DNA of 64,000 nucleotides from Pseudomonas mosselii (GCF_003205295.1 NZ_QJRP01000013.1:1-64000), one strand, 5' to 3'; positions 47,671 through 57,227 are shown, counted from the stretch's first letter. Program-made: numbers and translations. The notes: generated by a model from the sequence alone, not told the origin.

Positions 47671-48633
47671 TCAGGCCTGGTCCACCTTGTGCCGCGCCGC
47701 GTACAGGCACAACATCTCCATCGCCAGGGTCGCCCCGGCCAGCGCGGTGATATCGGCATGGTCATAGGCCGGCGCCACCTCCACCAGGTCCATCCCCACC
47801 AGGTTGACTCCGCGCAAGCCGCCGAGAATCTCCAGCGCCTGCACCGTGCTCAACCCGCCGCACACTGGCGTGCCAGTGCCAGGCGCAAAGGCTGGGTCCA
47901 GGCAGTCGATATCGAAGGTCAGGTACACCGGCCTGCCCCCCACCCGCTGGCGGATCGCGGCGATGATCGCCTCGGTGCCCCGGCGATGCACCTGGCGGGC
48001 ATCGAGGATGGCGAAGCCCTGGCTGTCGTCATTGGTGGTGCGCAGGCCGATTTGCACAGAGTGCGCCGGGTCCACCAGGCCTTCGCGCGCCGCGTGCCAG
48101 AACATGGTGCCGTGGTCGATGCGCTTGCCCTCCTCGTCCGGCCAGGTGTCGCTGTGGGCGTCGAAGTGGATCAGCGCCAGCGGGCCATGCCGGCGGGCAT
48201 GGGCCTTGAGCAGCGGATAGCTGATGAAGTGGTCGCCGCCCAGGGTGAGCATGGCGCAGCCGGCCTCGAGGATGTGCTCGGCATGTGCCTCGATGCTGTC
48301 CGGCACCGACGCCGGCGTGCCGCTGTCGAACGCGCAGTCGCCGTAGTCGATCACCGCCAGGTGGTCGAACGGGTCGAACGTCCAGGGCCAGTGCCGGGCC
48401 CAGGCCTGCTGCACCGAGGCGGCGCGGATCGCCCGCGGGCCGAAGCGCGCGCCGGGGCGGTTGCTGGTGGCGGTGTCGAACGGCACCCCGCTGACCACCA
48501 CGTCGACACCGCGCAGGTCGCGGCTGTAGCGGCGCCGGGAAAAACTGGTGATACCGGCGTAGGTGCTCTCGGCGGCGGTGCCGTAGAGGCTGTCACGGGT
48601 CATGGCCTGGTCGTTGTCCTGGGCGAGGTCCAC
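47671..48633 (-). CDS. speB: Agmatinase (ureohydrolase family)
   Basis: The 320-residue binuclear-manganese ureohydrolase splits agmatine into putrescine and urea. The metal motifs are GGDHFISYP, HFDAHSDTW and TFDIDCLDPAFAPG, all intact. I chose the GTG at 48631-48633 because CAGGAGACAGACC precedes it; the ATG ten codons later (48603) lacks such a site. Other guanidino compounds (for example guanidinobutyrate) are possible substrates. The adjacent polyamine-type binding protein supports agmatine/putrescine. Confidence 0.9.
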   Translation of the reverse strand: MDLAQDNDQAMTRDSLYGTAAESTYAGITSFSRRRYSRDLRGVDVVVSGVPFDTATSNRPGARFGPRAIRAASVQQAWARHWPWTFDPFDHLAVIDYGDCAFDSGTPASVPDSIEAHAEHILEAGCAMLTLGGDHFISYPLLKAHARRHGPLALIHFDAHSDTWPDEEGKRIDHGTMFWHAAREGLVDPAHSVQIGLRTTNDDSQGFAILDARQVHRRGTEAIIAAIRQRVGGRPVYLTFDIDCLDPAFAPGTGTPVCGGLSTVQALEILGGLRGVNLVGMDLVEVAPAYDHADITALAGATLAMEMLCLYAARHKVDQA

Positions 48634-48656
48634 GGTCTGTCTCCTGTCGTTGTTGT

Positions 48657-49736
48657 TCACTGGCGGCTGCGGAAGGCAGTCCACAGGCGGTTGCGCTGGC
48701 GCAGGTCGGACAACGCCATGCTGCGGTCGGCGAACAGGCGCTGGCGCACGGCTGCTGATGGGTAGATGTCCGGATCGTTGCGGATCGCCGCATCCACCAG
48801 CGGCGTCGCGGCCTGGTTGGCGTTGGCGAAGAACAGCGTGTTGGTCAGGGCCGCCACCGATTCGGGGCGCAGCATGAAGGCGATGAAGGCACGGGCCGCC
48901 TCGGGATGTGGCGCGTCCTTGGGGATCACCAGGTTGTCCTGCCAGACCAGCGTGCCCTCGCGGGGGATGCGGTAGATCAGCTCGAACGGCTTGCCGGCGC
49001 GACGGGCCTGGTCGGCGGCCATGGCGGCGTCGCCGTTGTAGGTCAGCGCCAGGCACACGCTGCCGTTGGCCAGGTCGTTGATCTGGCGGCCGTTGGCCAC
49101 GTAGCTGATCGACGGCTGCAACTGCTGCAACAACGCCTGGGCGGCATCCAGGTCGGCCTTGCTCTGGCTGTACGGGTCCTTGCCCAGGTAGTTGAGGGTC
49201 AGGCCGATCACCTCCTGGGGCGAGTCCGGCATGGCGATCCCGCAGTCCTTCAGGCGGCTGGCGTATTCGGGCTTGAACAGCAGGTCGAGGCTGTCCAGCG
49301 GCACGTCGCCCAGACGCTGGCGCACGGCCTCGACATTAACCCCCAGCCCCAGCGTGCCCCAGGTGTAAGGCACGGCATGGTGGTTGCCGGGGTCGGCCTC
49401 GGCCAGCTTGGCCAGCAGGTCCGGGTCGAGGTTGGCGTAGCCGGGCATCGCCTGCGCCTCGAGCGGCTGCAGGGCGCCAGCCTTGAGCGCCCGGGCCAGT
49501 ACCGTGGCCGATGGCACCACCACGTCGTAGCCGCTGCCGCCGGTGAGCAGCTTGGTCTCCAGCACCTCGGTGGTGTCGAAGGTGTCGTAGCGGACCTTGT
49601 AGCCGGTCTCCTGCTCGAACCGCGCCAGGGTTTGCGGGGCGACATAATCGGCCCAGCTGTACAGGTTGACGACCTTCTCCTCGGCCTGCAGCGGCAGGGC
49701 GATCAGCAATGAAAGCAGGCACAACGTTCGACGCAT
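48657..49736 (-). CDS. Periplasmic polyamine-type substrate-binding protein (PotD/PotF-like)
   Basis: The 359-residue protein has a signal peptide (MRRTLCLLSLLIALPLQAEE) and the PotD/PotF opening KVVNLYSWADYVAPQTLARFEQETGYKV. Middle motifs VVVPSATVLARALKAGALQPL and AVPYTWGTLGLGVN fit putrescine/spermidine-binding proteins. ATG at 49736 follows GAGGTGCCCGCC. No permease or ATPase gene is adjacent, so it must work with a transporter encoded elsewhere. It is 23 bp upstream of speB and very likely cotranscribed with it. Confidence 0.9.
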   Translation of the reverse strand: MRRTLCLLSLLIALPLQAEEKVVNLYSWADYVAPQTLARFEQETGYKVRYDTFDTTEVLETKLLTGGSGYDVVVPSATVLARALKAGALQPLEAQAMPGYANLDPDLLAKLAEADPGNHHAVPYTWGTLGLGVNVEAVRQRLGDVPLDSLDLLFKPEYASRLKDCGIAMPDSPQEVIGLTLNYLGKDPYSQSKADLDAAQALLQQLQPSISYVANGRQINDLANGSVCLALTYNGDAAMAADQARRAGKPFELIYRIPREGTLVWQDNLVIPKDAPHPEAARAFIAFMLRPESVAALTNTLFFANANQAATPLVDAAIRNDPDIYPSAAVRQRLFADRSMALSDLRQRNRLWTAFRSRQ

Positions 49737-49784
49737 GGCGGGCACCTCGGCTTGGGGGTGGATGCCGCCAGCATGCCTGCCGGG

Positions 49785-49839
49785 TTACATTGTAAAAATG
49801 ACAACTTTGCCAAGCTGACATTCACTAGGACCAATGTAA
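49785..49839. promoter_or_regulatory. Paired TTACATTG / CAATGTAA sites in a divergent promoter
   Basis: TTACATTGTAA (49785-49795) is a palindrome, and CAATGTAA (49832-49839), its half-site in inverse direction, overlaps the LysR gene's start codon. Two related sites 40 bp apart between a LysR-type gene and its divergent target operon fit a LysR operator set (inference). Confidence 0.5.
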
Positions 49840-50744
49840 TGCTCGGACAATTGCACGACCCGGACCTGCACCTGCTGCGGCTGTTCGTCACTGTAGTCGA
49901 GGCCGGCGGCTTCAGCGCCGCCCAGGGCGTGCTGGGGCTCAGCCAACCGAGCATCAGCCAGCAGATGGCAAAGCTGGAGACCCGCCTGGGCTATCGCCTG
50001 TGCAGTCGAGGCAAAAGCGGCTTCAGGCTGACCGAGAAAGGCGAGCTGCTGCTCCAGGCGACCCGTGGCCTGCTGCTGCAGATCGAGCAGTTCCGCCAGC
50101 AGGCCAACGGCGTGGCCGGGCGCTTGCTGGGCACGCTGCGTATCGGCCTGGCCGAAAACCAGGACCACGAGGTCACCTTGTGCCTGGCCCGGGCCATCGC
50201 CCAATTCCGTCAACGCGACGAGCAGGTGCGCCTTGAACTCACCAGTGCGCCACCCGCCGAGCTCGAGCGGCTGTTGCTGGAGCAGCGCCTGGACTGCGCC
50301 ATCAGCTACTTCTCCGGCAACCAGGCGGCATTCGATTACCTGCCATTGTTCGAGGAGCTCCAGCGACTCTACTGTGGCCAGGGGCATGAGCTGTTCGACC
50401 AGGCCCAGGTCAGTCGCGAGCAATTGCTGGAGGCCGACCAGGTCTGCCATCCCTATCGTTTTCTCAAGCGGGGCGAGCCCTTCCAGAGCCGACGCAGCCT
50501 GGCGGTGGCGGAGCAGATCGACAGCGCGCTGACCCTGATCCTGTCAGGCCAGCATATCGGCTACCTGCCCTGCCACTGCGCCGCGCCCTGGGAAGCCCTG
50601 GGACTGTTGCGGGCACTGGACCCGACACAGGATTTCATGGTGCCGTTCACCTTGGCGCGGCACCGTGGGCAGGAGCCCGGTGAAGCGCAGCAGGCGTTCA
50701 TGGAGGATCTGCGCAGTGTGTTTGTCGAACAGGGAACACATTGA
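49839..50744 (+). CDS. LysR-type transcriptional regulator
   Basis: The 301-residue protein has the LTTR helix-turn-helix at the N-terminus (LHLLRLFVTVVEAGGFSAAQGVLGLSQPSISQQMAKLETRLGYRLCSRG) and the periplasmic-binding-type effector domain after residue 90. ATG follows ACTAGGACCAATGTA. It is divergent from the binding protein-speB pair across 102 bp, so it most likely controls agmatine/polyamine use there. Confidence 0.92.
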   Translation: MLGQLHDPDLHLLRLFVTVVEAGGFSAAQGVLGLSQPSISQQMAKLETRLGYRLCSRGKSGFRLTEKGELLLQATRGLLLQIEQFRQQANGVAGRLLGTLRIGLAENQDHEVTLCLARAIAQFRQRDEQVRLELTSAPPAELERLLLEQRLDCAISYFSGNQAAFDYLPLFEELQRLYCGQGHELFDQAQVSREQLLEADQVCHPYRFLKRGEPFQSRRSLAVAEQIDSALTLILSGQHIGYLPCHCAAPWEALGLLRALDPTQDFMVPFTLARHRGQEPGEAQQAFMEDLRSVFVEQGTH

Positions 50745-50814
50745 GCCCCGCTTTCCTCGCCGCCACGCATTTGCCACACTGCGGACTCGCCCGTGCTCCG
50801 AGGTCCCGATCACC

Positions 50815-51285
50815 ATGCATGCCCGCATCTGCCTGATCCTGCTGCTGACCCTTGGCCTGAGTGCCTGCGCCCTGTTCCAGGCGCGTGATCCGCTGAACAT
50901 CAGCGTGATCGGTATCGATCCTCTGCCCGGCCAGGATCTGGAGCTGCGCATGGCGGTGAAGATCCGCGTGCAGAACCCCAACGAAACCCCCGTTGACTTC
51001 AACGGCATCGCCCTCAACCTGGAAGTCAACGACCAGCCCCTGGCCGCCGGGGTGAGCGACCAGCGCGGGCATATCGGCCGCTACGACGAAGCAGTAATCG
51101 TGGTGCCGGTGAGCATCACCGCCTTCGCCTTTCTGCGCCAGGCCTATGGCCTGAGCCGGGTCGAGTCCCTGCAGGGCCTGCCCTATGTATTGCGCGGCAA
51201 ATTGGCGAGCGGCCCGCTGGGTACCGTACGCTTCACCGACAAAGGCAAACTGGACCTGCCCGCAGCCACAAGCGCAGGATGGTAA
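50815..51285 (+). CDS. LEA type-2 family lipoprotein
   Basis: The 156-residue protein has a lipoprotein signal ending in the lipobox LSAC (Cys19). A WHy/LEA-2 domain follows (VIGIDPLPGQDLELRMAVKIRVQNPNETPVDFNGIALNLEVNDQPLAAG). The domain is an immunoglobulin-like beta-sandwich associated with desiccation or stress in plants and with envelope proteins in bacteria. An isolated gene 70 bp after the LysR gene. Role unknown. Confidence 0.85.
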   Translation: MHARICLILLLTLGLSACALFQARDPLNISVIGIDPLPGQDLELRMAVKIRVQNPNETPVDFNGIALNLEVNDQPLAAGVSDQRGHIGRYDEAVIVVPVSITAFAFLRQAYGLSRVESLQGLPYVLRGKLASGPLGTVRFTDKGKLDLPAATSAGW

Positions 51286-51309
51286 ACCTGTTTTGGGGCA
51301 AACGAACGA

Positions 51310-52251
51310 TCATTCACCGCCAGTGGCTGGACCGACAAAGCGCACGCCGGGACGCGGACGCTCGTCCACGCTGAGCTCGAACACATCCGGCCGTGCATAG
51401 TGGCCGACCACATCGAAGTCGTAGCGCGCCCCCACCAGCTCGTCGGTGTCGACCTCGGCGCAGAGCAGCCCGCGCTCGCCCACCAGCGGCCCGGCCAGCA
51501 CGTCACCGAGCGGGCCGACAATCATGCTGCCGCCATTGATCAACGGACGCTCGGCCGGCCAGTTGGCCACCTCCTGGCTCAGTGCCGCCGGTGAGTCCTG
51601 CACCTGGCAGGCACTGATGACAAAACAGCGCCCTTCGGCGGCGATATGGCGCATGCTGACCTGCCACAACTCGCGCTCATCCACCGTCGGCGCGCACCAC
51701 AGCTGCACGCCCTTGGCATACATCGCGGTGCGCAGCAATGGCATGTAGTTCTCCCAACAGACCGCCGCGCCGATGCGCCCGGCACGGCCCTCCACCACCG
51801 GCAGCGTAGAGCCGTCGCCCTTGCCCCAGATCAGCCGTTCGGTGCCGGTGGGCATCAGCTTGCGGTGCTTGGCCACCAGGCCGCCCTCGGGCTCGAAGAA
51901 CAGCACGGTGCAGTACAGGGTATTGCCGCTGCGCTCGATCACCCCGAGCACCAGGCTTGCTCCGGTGCGCGCCGACAGCCCTGCCAGCACCTCGGTCTCG
52001 GCACCCGGCACATCGATGGCGTTGGCGAAATAGCGGGCGAAGGCTTCGCGCCCTTCAGGCAGGCGATAGCCGAGCTGGGTGCCGAACCCCTCGCCTTTCG
52101 GATAGCCGCCGAGCAATGCCTCGGGCATCACCACCAGGCTGGCGCCGGCCTCGCGGATGGCCTGCTCGTAGTCGAGGATCTGTGCCAGGGTCGCGGCCTT
52201 GCCCTCGGGCAACGAACCGATCTGCAGGGCGGCAACAATGGATCTGGGCAT
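51310..52251 (-). CDS. Nitrilase / carbon-nitrogen hydrolase
   Basis: The 313-residue enzyme of the nitrilase superfamily keeps the Glu-Lys-Cys triad: Glu44 ([13 protein letters not shown]), Lys131 ([16 protein letters not shown]) and Cys165 ([11 protein letters not shown]). [17 protein letters not shown] is the branch-1 (true nitrilase) form, so conversion of a nitrile to acid and ammonia is expected. The upstream gap to the next minus-strand gene is short; no aldoxime dehydratase is present in view. Confidence 0.9.
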   Translation of the reverse strand: MPRSIVAALQIGSLPEGKAATLAQILDYEQAIREAGASLVVMPEALLGGYPKGEGFGTQLGYRLPEGREAFARYFANAIDVPGAETEVLAGLSARTGASLVLGVIERSGNTLYCTVLFFEPEGGLVAKHRKLMPTGTERLIWGKGDGSTLPVVEGRAGRIGAAVCWENYMPLLRTAMYAKGVQLWCAPTVDERELWQVSMRHIAAEGRCFVISACQVQDSPAALSQEVANWPAERPLINGGSMIVGPLGDVLAGPLVGERGLLCAEVDTDELVGARYDFDVVGHYARPDVFELSVDERPRPGVRFVGPATGGE

Positions 52252-52317
52252 CGCGCAAACTCCAGTCAGAAGAAAGCCGGAAGGTTCGCGCCACCGTACC
52301 GCAATGCTTCGCCTGAG

Positions 52318-52581
52318 TCAGCGATTGGCGCTGGCAGCCGCCATCATCTTGTTCACTTCACTGCGTACCAGCTGGTTGAATTCCGCTGGCGAAATACCTT
52401 CGAGCTCCGCACGCACCCACTCGGCCCACTTGCCCTTGCGTCGCGGTTTCTCCGCGATCAGCCGTGCGGCCTCACCCTTGGCCTTGCCCAGGTTGTTCTG
52501 CCAGTACTCGAACAAACGGGCCTTCTCTGCCTCGATCTGCGCCCGTTCCTGGAAGCTCATGTTGGCCAGATTGAAACTCAT
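52318..52581 (-). CDS. Hypothetical protein, 87 aa, helical and charged
   Basis: I do not recognise the family. The 87-residue product is highly charged and helical (SFQERAQIEAEKARLFEYWQNNLGKAKGEAARLIAEKPRRKG, then WAEWVRAELEGISPAEFNQLVRSEVNKM), with no membrane segment. Start: ATG 52579-52581, preceded by GCAGGTAATACCCCC. The small basic, Glu-rich make-up suggests a nucleic-acid- or ribosome-associated helper, which is only a guess. Confidence 0.75.
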   Translation of the reverse strand: MSFNLANMSFQERAQIEAEKARLFEYWQNNLGKAKGEAARLIAEKPRRKGKWAEWVRAELEGISPAEFNQLVRSEVNKMMAAASANR

Positions 52582-52713
52582 GGGGGTATTACCTGCCGCT
52601 GGAAAATGGGCGCTATCTTACACTGTAGCGACGCGCCATCGGTACGCCGCTGCAACTTTCCCGGCGCCGTGGCATCCACTGTTCAACGCCCAACCCTTCA
52701 CGAGGATGTGTAC

Positions 52714-53034
52714 ATGGCCAGGAAAACCGCCGCGCAAGGCAATAACGACCAGATCAAGGATCAGGTGTTCAGCGAGCTGCAGGCATTGATCGAGGAGTCC
52801 GAGAAACTGCTCAGCGACAGCGCGTCGCTGGTGGGTGAGGAAGCCGAAGGCATGCGCGCGCAACTGGGGCTGAAGCTGCGCCAGGCGCGCGACGCCACCA
52901 GCCGGCTGGGCCAGAAGGCACAGCCGGTGGTGGAGGCGACACAGGAGTACATTGGCGGCCACCCCTGGCAGACGGTGGCGATTTCCGCAGGCTTCGGCCT
53001 GGTGGTCGGCTTGTTGCTCGGGCGCCGCCAGTAG
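52714..53034 (+). CDS. DUF883 membrane-anchored protein (ElaB/YqjD-like)
   Basis: The 106-residue protein has a long amphipathic/coiled region (DQIKDQVFSELQALIEESEKLLSDSASLVGEEAEGMRAQLGLKLRQA) and one C-terminal membrane anchor with a glycine motif (TVAISAGFGLVVGLLLGRRQ). That is the DUF883 form of E. coli ElaB/YqjD, which tether ribosomes to the membrane in stationary phase. ATG follows CGAGGATGTGTAC. It ends 1 bp before the miaE stop on the other strand. Confidence 0.9.
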   Translation: MARKTAAQGNNDQIKDQVFSELQALIEESEKLLSDSASLVGEEAEGMRAQLGLKLRQARDATSRLGQKAQPVVEATQEYIGGHPWQTVAISAGFGLVVGLLLGRRQ

Positions 53035-53035
53035 C

Positions 53036-53653
53036 TCAGGCGGCTTGCGCCAGCGGAATTCCACTGTGGAAGCGCAGTTCCTGGTCGGGTGAAGTAATCA
53101 GCCCGGCCTCGGCCTCGCGCACCTGCTCCACCATCTGGGCGATATCCGCTTCGTCACCATACTGGTGGGCCAGCTTCAGGTAGCCCTGGTAATGCCGTGC
53201 CTCGCTCTTGAGCAGGCCGTGGTAGAAGGTGCCGAGTTCTTCGTCCAGGTGCGGCACCAGGGCGGCGAAGCGCTCGCAGCTGCGGGCCTCGATGAAGGCG
53301 CCCACCACCAGGGTATCCACCAGCTTGACCGGCTCATGGGCCCGCACCAGCCGCCGCAGGCCCGAGGCATAACGCCCGGCCGAGACAGGGCGCAGCGGCA
53401 CGCCACGGCGTTTCATCAGGCGCAGCACCTGCTCATGGTGCACCAGCTCCTCGCGGGCCAGGCGCGACATCATGTTGATCAGGTCAAGGTGGGTATTGTA
53501 CTTGGCGATCAGGCTCAAGGCGGTACTGGCGGCCTTGAACTCACAGTTCTTGTGATCGATCAGCAGTGTCTCCTGGTCGGCCAGCGCCGCCTCGATCCAG
53601 GCATCAGGGGTACGGCAACCGAGGAAGGCGTCGATTTCGGGAATCAGGGACAT
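53036..53653 (-). CDS. miaE: tRNA-(ms2io6A)-hydroxylase
   Basis: The 205-residue ferritin-like di-iron oxygenase hydroxylates the isopentenyl chain of ms2i6A37 in tRNA. Di-iron ligands can be seen as paired E...ExxH motifs: REELVHHEQV and SEARHYQGYLKLA, with further Glu in NCEFKAAS and FIEARSCERF. I chose ATG 53653 (MSLIPEIDAFLGC); codons upstream are probably not used. Tail-to-tail with the DUF883 gene. Confidence 0.92.
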   Translation of the reverse strand: MSLIPEIDAFLGCRTPDAWIEAALADQETLLIDHKNCEFKAASTALSLIAKYNTHLDLINMMSRLAREELVHHEQVLRLMKRRGVPLRPVSAGRYASGLRRLVRAHEPVKLVDTLVVGAFIEARSCERFAALVPHLDEELGTFYHGLLKSEARHYQGYLKLAHQYGDEADIAQMVEQVREAEAGLITSPDQELRFHSGIPLAQAA

Positions 53654-53809
53654 GGCACTCACAATCACACAGGACATCGGCAGGACCGGCGATTATACCG
53701 GCGACTGCGTCGAGCACCAGTGACTATGCTTGATACATATCAAGCGGCGGCGGCAGCGGCGCCGTCTATAGTCAGGCATTGGCCGCCATCCTGAAGGGAG
53801 TTCACGCCC

Positions 53810-54673
53810 ATGCAAGCCGTACGCAGCATCCTTGTCGTCCTCGACCCCGAGCACGCCCACAGCCGTGCCTTGACCCGGGCCAAGCTGATCGCCGGGGTGA
53901 CCGGCGCGCGCCTGCACCTGCTGATGTGCGACAAGAAGCAGGATCATGACGCACTGCTCAGCCTGCTCAGCAGCCAATTGCATGACGACGGTTACGACAG
54001 TGTCACCCACGAGCAGCACTGGAAGGACAACCTGCACAAGTCGATCATCCATGTGCAGCAGGCCGAAGGCTGCGAACTGGTGATCAAGGAGCACCGTCCG
54101 GACAATCCCCTGCGCAAGGCCTTGCTCACCCCCAGCGACTGGAAACTGCTGCGCGAATGCCCGTGCGCGGTGCTGATGGTCAAGAGCGAGCGGCCATGGA
54201 CAGGTGGCAAGATCCTGGCGGCCGTGGATGTCGGCAACCAGGATGAAGCTCATCGCCTGCTGCATGCCAGCATCATCGACCATGGCTATGACATTGCCAG
54301 CCTGGCCAAAGGGGAACTGCATGTGATCAGTGCCCACCCCTCGCCCATGCTGTCGGCGGCGGACCCGGTGTACCAACTGACGGAGACCATCGAAAAGCGC
54401 TATCGCGAGGCGTGCAGGGCGTTCCAGGCAGAGTACGGTATCAGCGATGAACGCTTGCATGTCGCTGAAGGGCCAGCCGATGTGCTCATTCCCTATACCG
54501 AAAAGCAGTGCGATGCGGTCGTGACGATCATCGGCACCGTGGCCCGAACCGGGATTTCAGGGGCACTGATCGGCAATACCGCAGAGGTCGTGCTGGACTC
54601 GCTGGAAAGCGATGTGCTGGTGCTCAAGAGCGAAGAAGCAAAGATGCATCTGGCCGAGCTGGCGCGGGGCTGA
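53810..54673 (+). CDS. Tandem universal stress protein (UspA/UspE-like)
   Basis: The 287-residue protein has two Usp domains in a row (residues 1-140 and 150-287). The second keeps the ATP-binding glycine motif region GTVARTGISGALIGNTAEVVL, which supports nucleotide binding. It is a cytoplasmic stress-survival protein, like E. coli UspE. Start follows GAAGGGAGTTCACGCCC. Single gene. Confidence 0.9.
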   Translation: MQAVRSILVVLDPEHAHSRALTRAKLIAGVTGARLHLLMCDKKQDHDALLSLLSSQLHDDGYDSVTHEQHWKDNLHKSIIHVQQAEGCELVIKEHRPDNPLRKALLTPSDWKLLRECPCAVLMVKSERPWTGGKILAAVDVGNQDEAHRLLHASIIDHGYDIASLAKGELHVISAHPSPMLSAADPVYQLTETIEKRYREACRAFQAEYGISDERLHVAEGPADVLIPYTEKQCDAVVTIIGTVARTGISGALIGNTAEVVLDSLESDVLVLKSEEAKMHLAELARG

Positions 54674-54810
54674 AGAAGTCGCCGCACGGCCTCGCGGGCA
54701 TCCCCGTGCGGTGGCCAATGCCTGGCATGCGCAGTCATCCAGGCATTGGCCGCCCCATATCGGTGCAAAGCCACTAGAATGGGCGGCCTCTCCAGCCACA
54801 GAACATTCCC

Positions 54811-55677
54811 ATGGACATCGATCAGGCCCGAACCTTCCTGGAAATCGTCCGCTGCGGCAGCCTGGTCGCCGCCGCCGAACGCCTGTTCGTGTCGCAGACC
54901 GCAATCAGCGCCCGGGTCCAGCGCCTGGAGCAGCAACTGGGCTGCCAGCTGTTCGTGCGCAGCCGCAATGGCGCCAGCCTCACCAGCGACGGCGAGGCGT
55001 TCGTCACCTATGCCAACCAGCTGGTGCAGACCTGGGAAGCGGCGCGCCGCGACCTGCCACTGCCCCAGGGCTGCCAGCAGGTGCTGCACGTGGGCGCCGA
55101 GGTGAGCCTGGGCAACCCCATGCTGCTAGATTGGGTCAGCGCCCTGCACCGGGAGTTGCCCAGCCACGCCATCCGCAGCGAGGTCAGCGACGGCGAGTCG
55201 CTGCTGCGCAAGGTGCAGATGGGCCTGCTCGACGCCGCGCTGGTCTACCAGCCGACCTATGGCCCGGGCCTGCAGGTCGAGCAACTGATGGAAGAGAAGC
55301 TGATTCGCGTGCGCCGGGCCGATTCGCCCGATCCCTATGTCTACATCGACTGGGGCGAGGCTTTCCGTCGCCAGCACGATGCCGCCCTGCCCGAGCTGTC
55401 ACGCCCCGCCCTGAGCTTCAACCTCGGGCCGCTGGCCCTGCAGTTCATCCTCGACCGTGGCGGCAGCGGCTATTTCCGCACGCGAGTGGTGCAGGCCTAC
55501 CTGCAGAGCGGCGTGTTCGAGCGTGTGCCCCAGGCGCCGGAATTCACCTACCCGACCTTCCTGGTGCATGCCCGCGAACGCGACAGCGAGGCGTTGCAGC
55601 AGGCCTTCAGCGTGTTGCGCCGGCTGGTGGCCGCTGGCGAAAGCGACTGGTCACAGCGCTGGGACCCGGTGATCTGA
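54811..55677 (+). CDS. LysR-type transcriptional regulator
   Basis: The 288-residue LTTR has its HTH at DIDQARTFLEIVRCGSLVAAAERLFVSQTAISARVQRLEQQLGCQLFVR, then the effector domain. Its target is not clear; upstream is the Usp gene and downstream the HPP-CBS gene, convergent, whose 3' end overlaps this one by 27 bp. Start at ATG 54811 gives the family N-terminus. Confidence 0.9.
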   Translation: MDIDQARTFLEIVRCGSLVAAAERLFVSQTAISARVQRLEQQLGCQLFVRSRNGASLTSDGEAFVTYANQLVQTWEAARRDLPLPQGCQQVLHVGAEVSLGNPMLLDWVSALHRELPSHAIRSEVSDGESLLRKVQMGLLDAALVYQPTYGPGLQVEQLMEEKLIRVRRADSPDPYVYIDWGEAFRRQHDAALPELSRPALSFNLGPLALQFILDRGGSGYFRTRVVQAYLQSGVFERVPQAPEFTYPTFLVHARERDSEALQQAFSVLRRLVAAGESDWSQRWDPVI

Positions 55678-56808
55678 GCCCGGCGCGGCGGCGCTGAGCA
55701 GGTGTCGCTTGAGACCGGCGATCAGGTCGGTCTGGGTAATCACCCCCACCAGGCGCTCGCCATCAAGCACCGGCAGGCAGTGCAAGCCTTGCTCGCTGAG
55801 CAACGGCAACAAGCGCTCCAGCGGCTGCTCGCCATCGACACTGACCACCCGGCGACTCATCACCTGGTCCAGGCGCACGGTATGGCGACGGAACAGGCCG
55901 CGCCAGCTGAAACGCCCACGGGCCATGGCCGGGCCGACCAGGTCGCTGAGGCTGACGATACCCACCAGGCGGCCATCGTCCAGGACCGGCAAGGTTTTCA
56001 GGTGGTGCTCGGCGAGCATCCGCCAGGCCTGCTCCAGGGTGGTGGCCGGGGTGGCGGCCTGCACGTCGCGGGACATCACCGAGCTGGCGGTGATGCCGCC
56101 CAGGCTGCGGTGCAGGGCGTGCTGCTCGGTGGCCAGGATGATCCGCTCCAACTCGTCACGGGTGACATCGACGAACTCGCCGATCTCCTCCAGGGCCTGG
56201 TCCAGGTCCCCGGAGCTGATGCCGACCCGCTCACCCGGCAGCGGGTCGTGCGTGTGGTGCAGGTCGCGGCGCGGCGTCGCACCCTTGGGGTAGCGCACGC
56301 CGGTCAGGCGGTTGTAGAGCACGGCCACGCCGACCAGGATCAGTGCATTGAGCAATACCGGCTCGAGCAGGTGGTCACCCATGGCCACCAGCCCCGGGTC
56401 GGCCAACACCGCGCTGGCCGCCACGCCGCCACCGGGCGGGTGCAGGCAGCGCAGCAGGCACATTGCCAGGATGGCGATGCCCAACGCCGCCGCCGCGACC
56501 CACAAGCCATCGCCAAAGGCGTGGCGCATAGCCAGGCCTACGACAGCCGCCAGCGCATAGCTGCCCAGCACGGGCCAGGGTTGGGCCAACGGACCGGAGT
56601 GCACGGCGAACACCAGCACCGCCGAGGCTGCGAGCGGGCCCAGCAGATGCAGGGCGATCGATGGCCCATAGGCCAGGCTGCACAGGTAGCCGGCGAGAAA
56701 CAGGCCGAGCAGCGCGCCAAGACCTGCACGCAACCATTCTCGGGGAGGGATGTTCAACGGCGCCGGGAGCAGGCGCTGCAAGCGGGATTCGGGACGCGAG
56801 GCAGGCAT
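55651..56808 (-). CDS. HPP-family membrane protein with two CBS domains
   Basis: The 385-residue protein has an N-terminal HPP integral membrane part with about four helices (residues 15 to about 165, including LHPPGGGVAASAVL with its HPP motif). A C-terminal pair of CBS domains follows (VMSRDVQAATPATTLEQAWRMLAEHHLKTLPVLDDGRLVGIVSLSDL and VMSRRVVSVDGEQPLERLLPLLSEQGLHCLPVLDGERLVGVITQTDL). HPP proteins are linked to nitrite transport in plastids; CBS pairs bind adenine nucleotides. ATG 56806-56808 is chosen by context; its ribosome binding site is weak. Confidence 0.88.
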   Translation of the reverse strand: MPASRPESRLQRLLPAPLNIPPREWLRAGLGALLGLFLAGYLCSLAYGPSIALHLLGPLAASAVLVFAVHSGPLAQPWPVLGSYALAAVVGLAMRHAFGDGLWVAAAALGIAILAMCLLRCLHPPGGGVAASAVLADPGLVAMGDHLLEPVLLNALILVGVAVLYNRLTGVRYPKGATPRRDLHHTHDPLPGERVGISSGDLDQALEEIGEFVDVTRDELERIILATEQHALHRSLGGITASSVMSRDVQAATPATTLEQAWRMLAEHHLKTLPVLDDGRLVGIVSLSDLVGPAMARGRFSWRGLFRRHTVRLDQVMSRRVVSVDGEQPLERLLPLLSEQGLHCLPVLDGERLVGVITQTDLIAGLKRHLLSAAAPGSDHRVPAL

Positions 56809-57050
56809 CGAGGTGACTTGATCGTGTTCTTCTGATTGTAAAAAGAAAGCCCAGCGCGACCGGCCTGGGCCCTGTGTTGCGCAATGCAATGGCGCAAGGG
56901 GGCTCCGTCCATGGAGAGATGGAAACCGCAGGGTTTCGTGGGGAGGGATTGTGCCGGGTGTGGGCTATGACGGGCCAATTCAAAAAACTGCGGCTGTACT
57001 GCAATTTTTTTGCACGGTTGATCCGCTCCTCCTCAGGGCATGCACCATCC

Positions 57051-57183
57051 CTGCGGGAGCGGCCTTGCCGAGGCGTCGGACCGGTCGGAAAGGGGCGCGT
57101 AGCGGCCTCAGGATCTCTACATCAAGCAAAATCGCCGGGGCTGCTGCGCAGCCCTTTCGCGACGCAAGGCCGCTCCCACAGGG
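57051..57183. repeat. Composite REP unit (same type as 15722 and 59960)
   Basis: GCGGGAGCGGCCTTGCC, GAGGCGTCGGACCGGTCGGAA, GGGGCGCGTAGCGGCC, CAGGATCTCTACATCAAGCA, GGGGCTGCTGCGCAGCCC and AAGGCCGCTCCCACAG follow in the same order as in the sister units. It lies just beyond the 3' end of the kinase gene. Confidence 0.85.
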
Positions 57184-57227
57184 AATCGCATATGCCGATG
57201 TAAAGGATGTCTGCGGCCGTACGCCGA

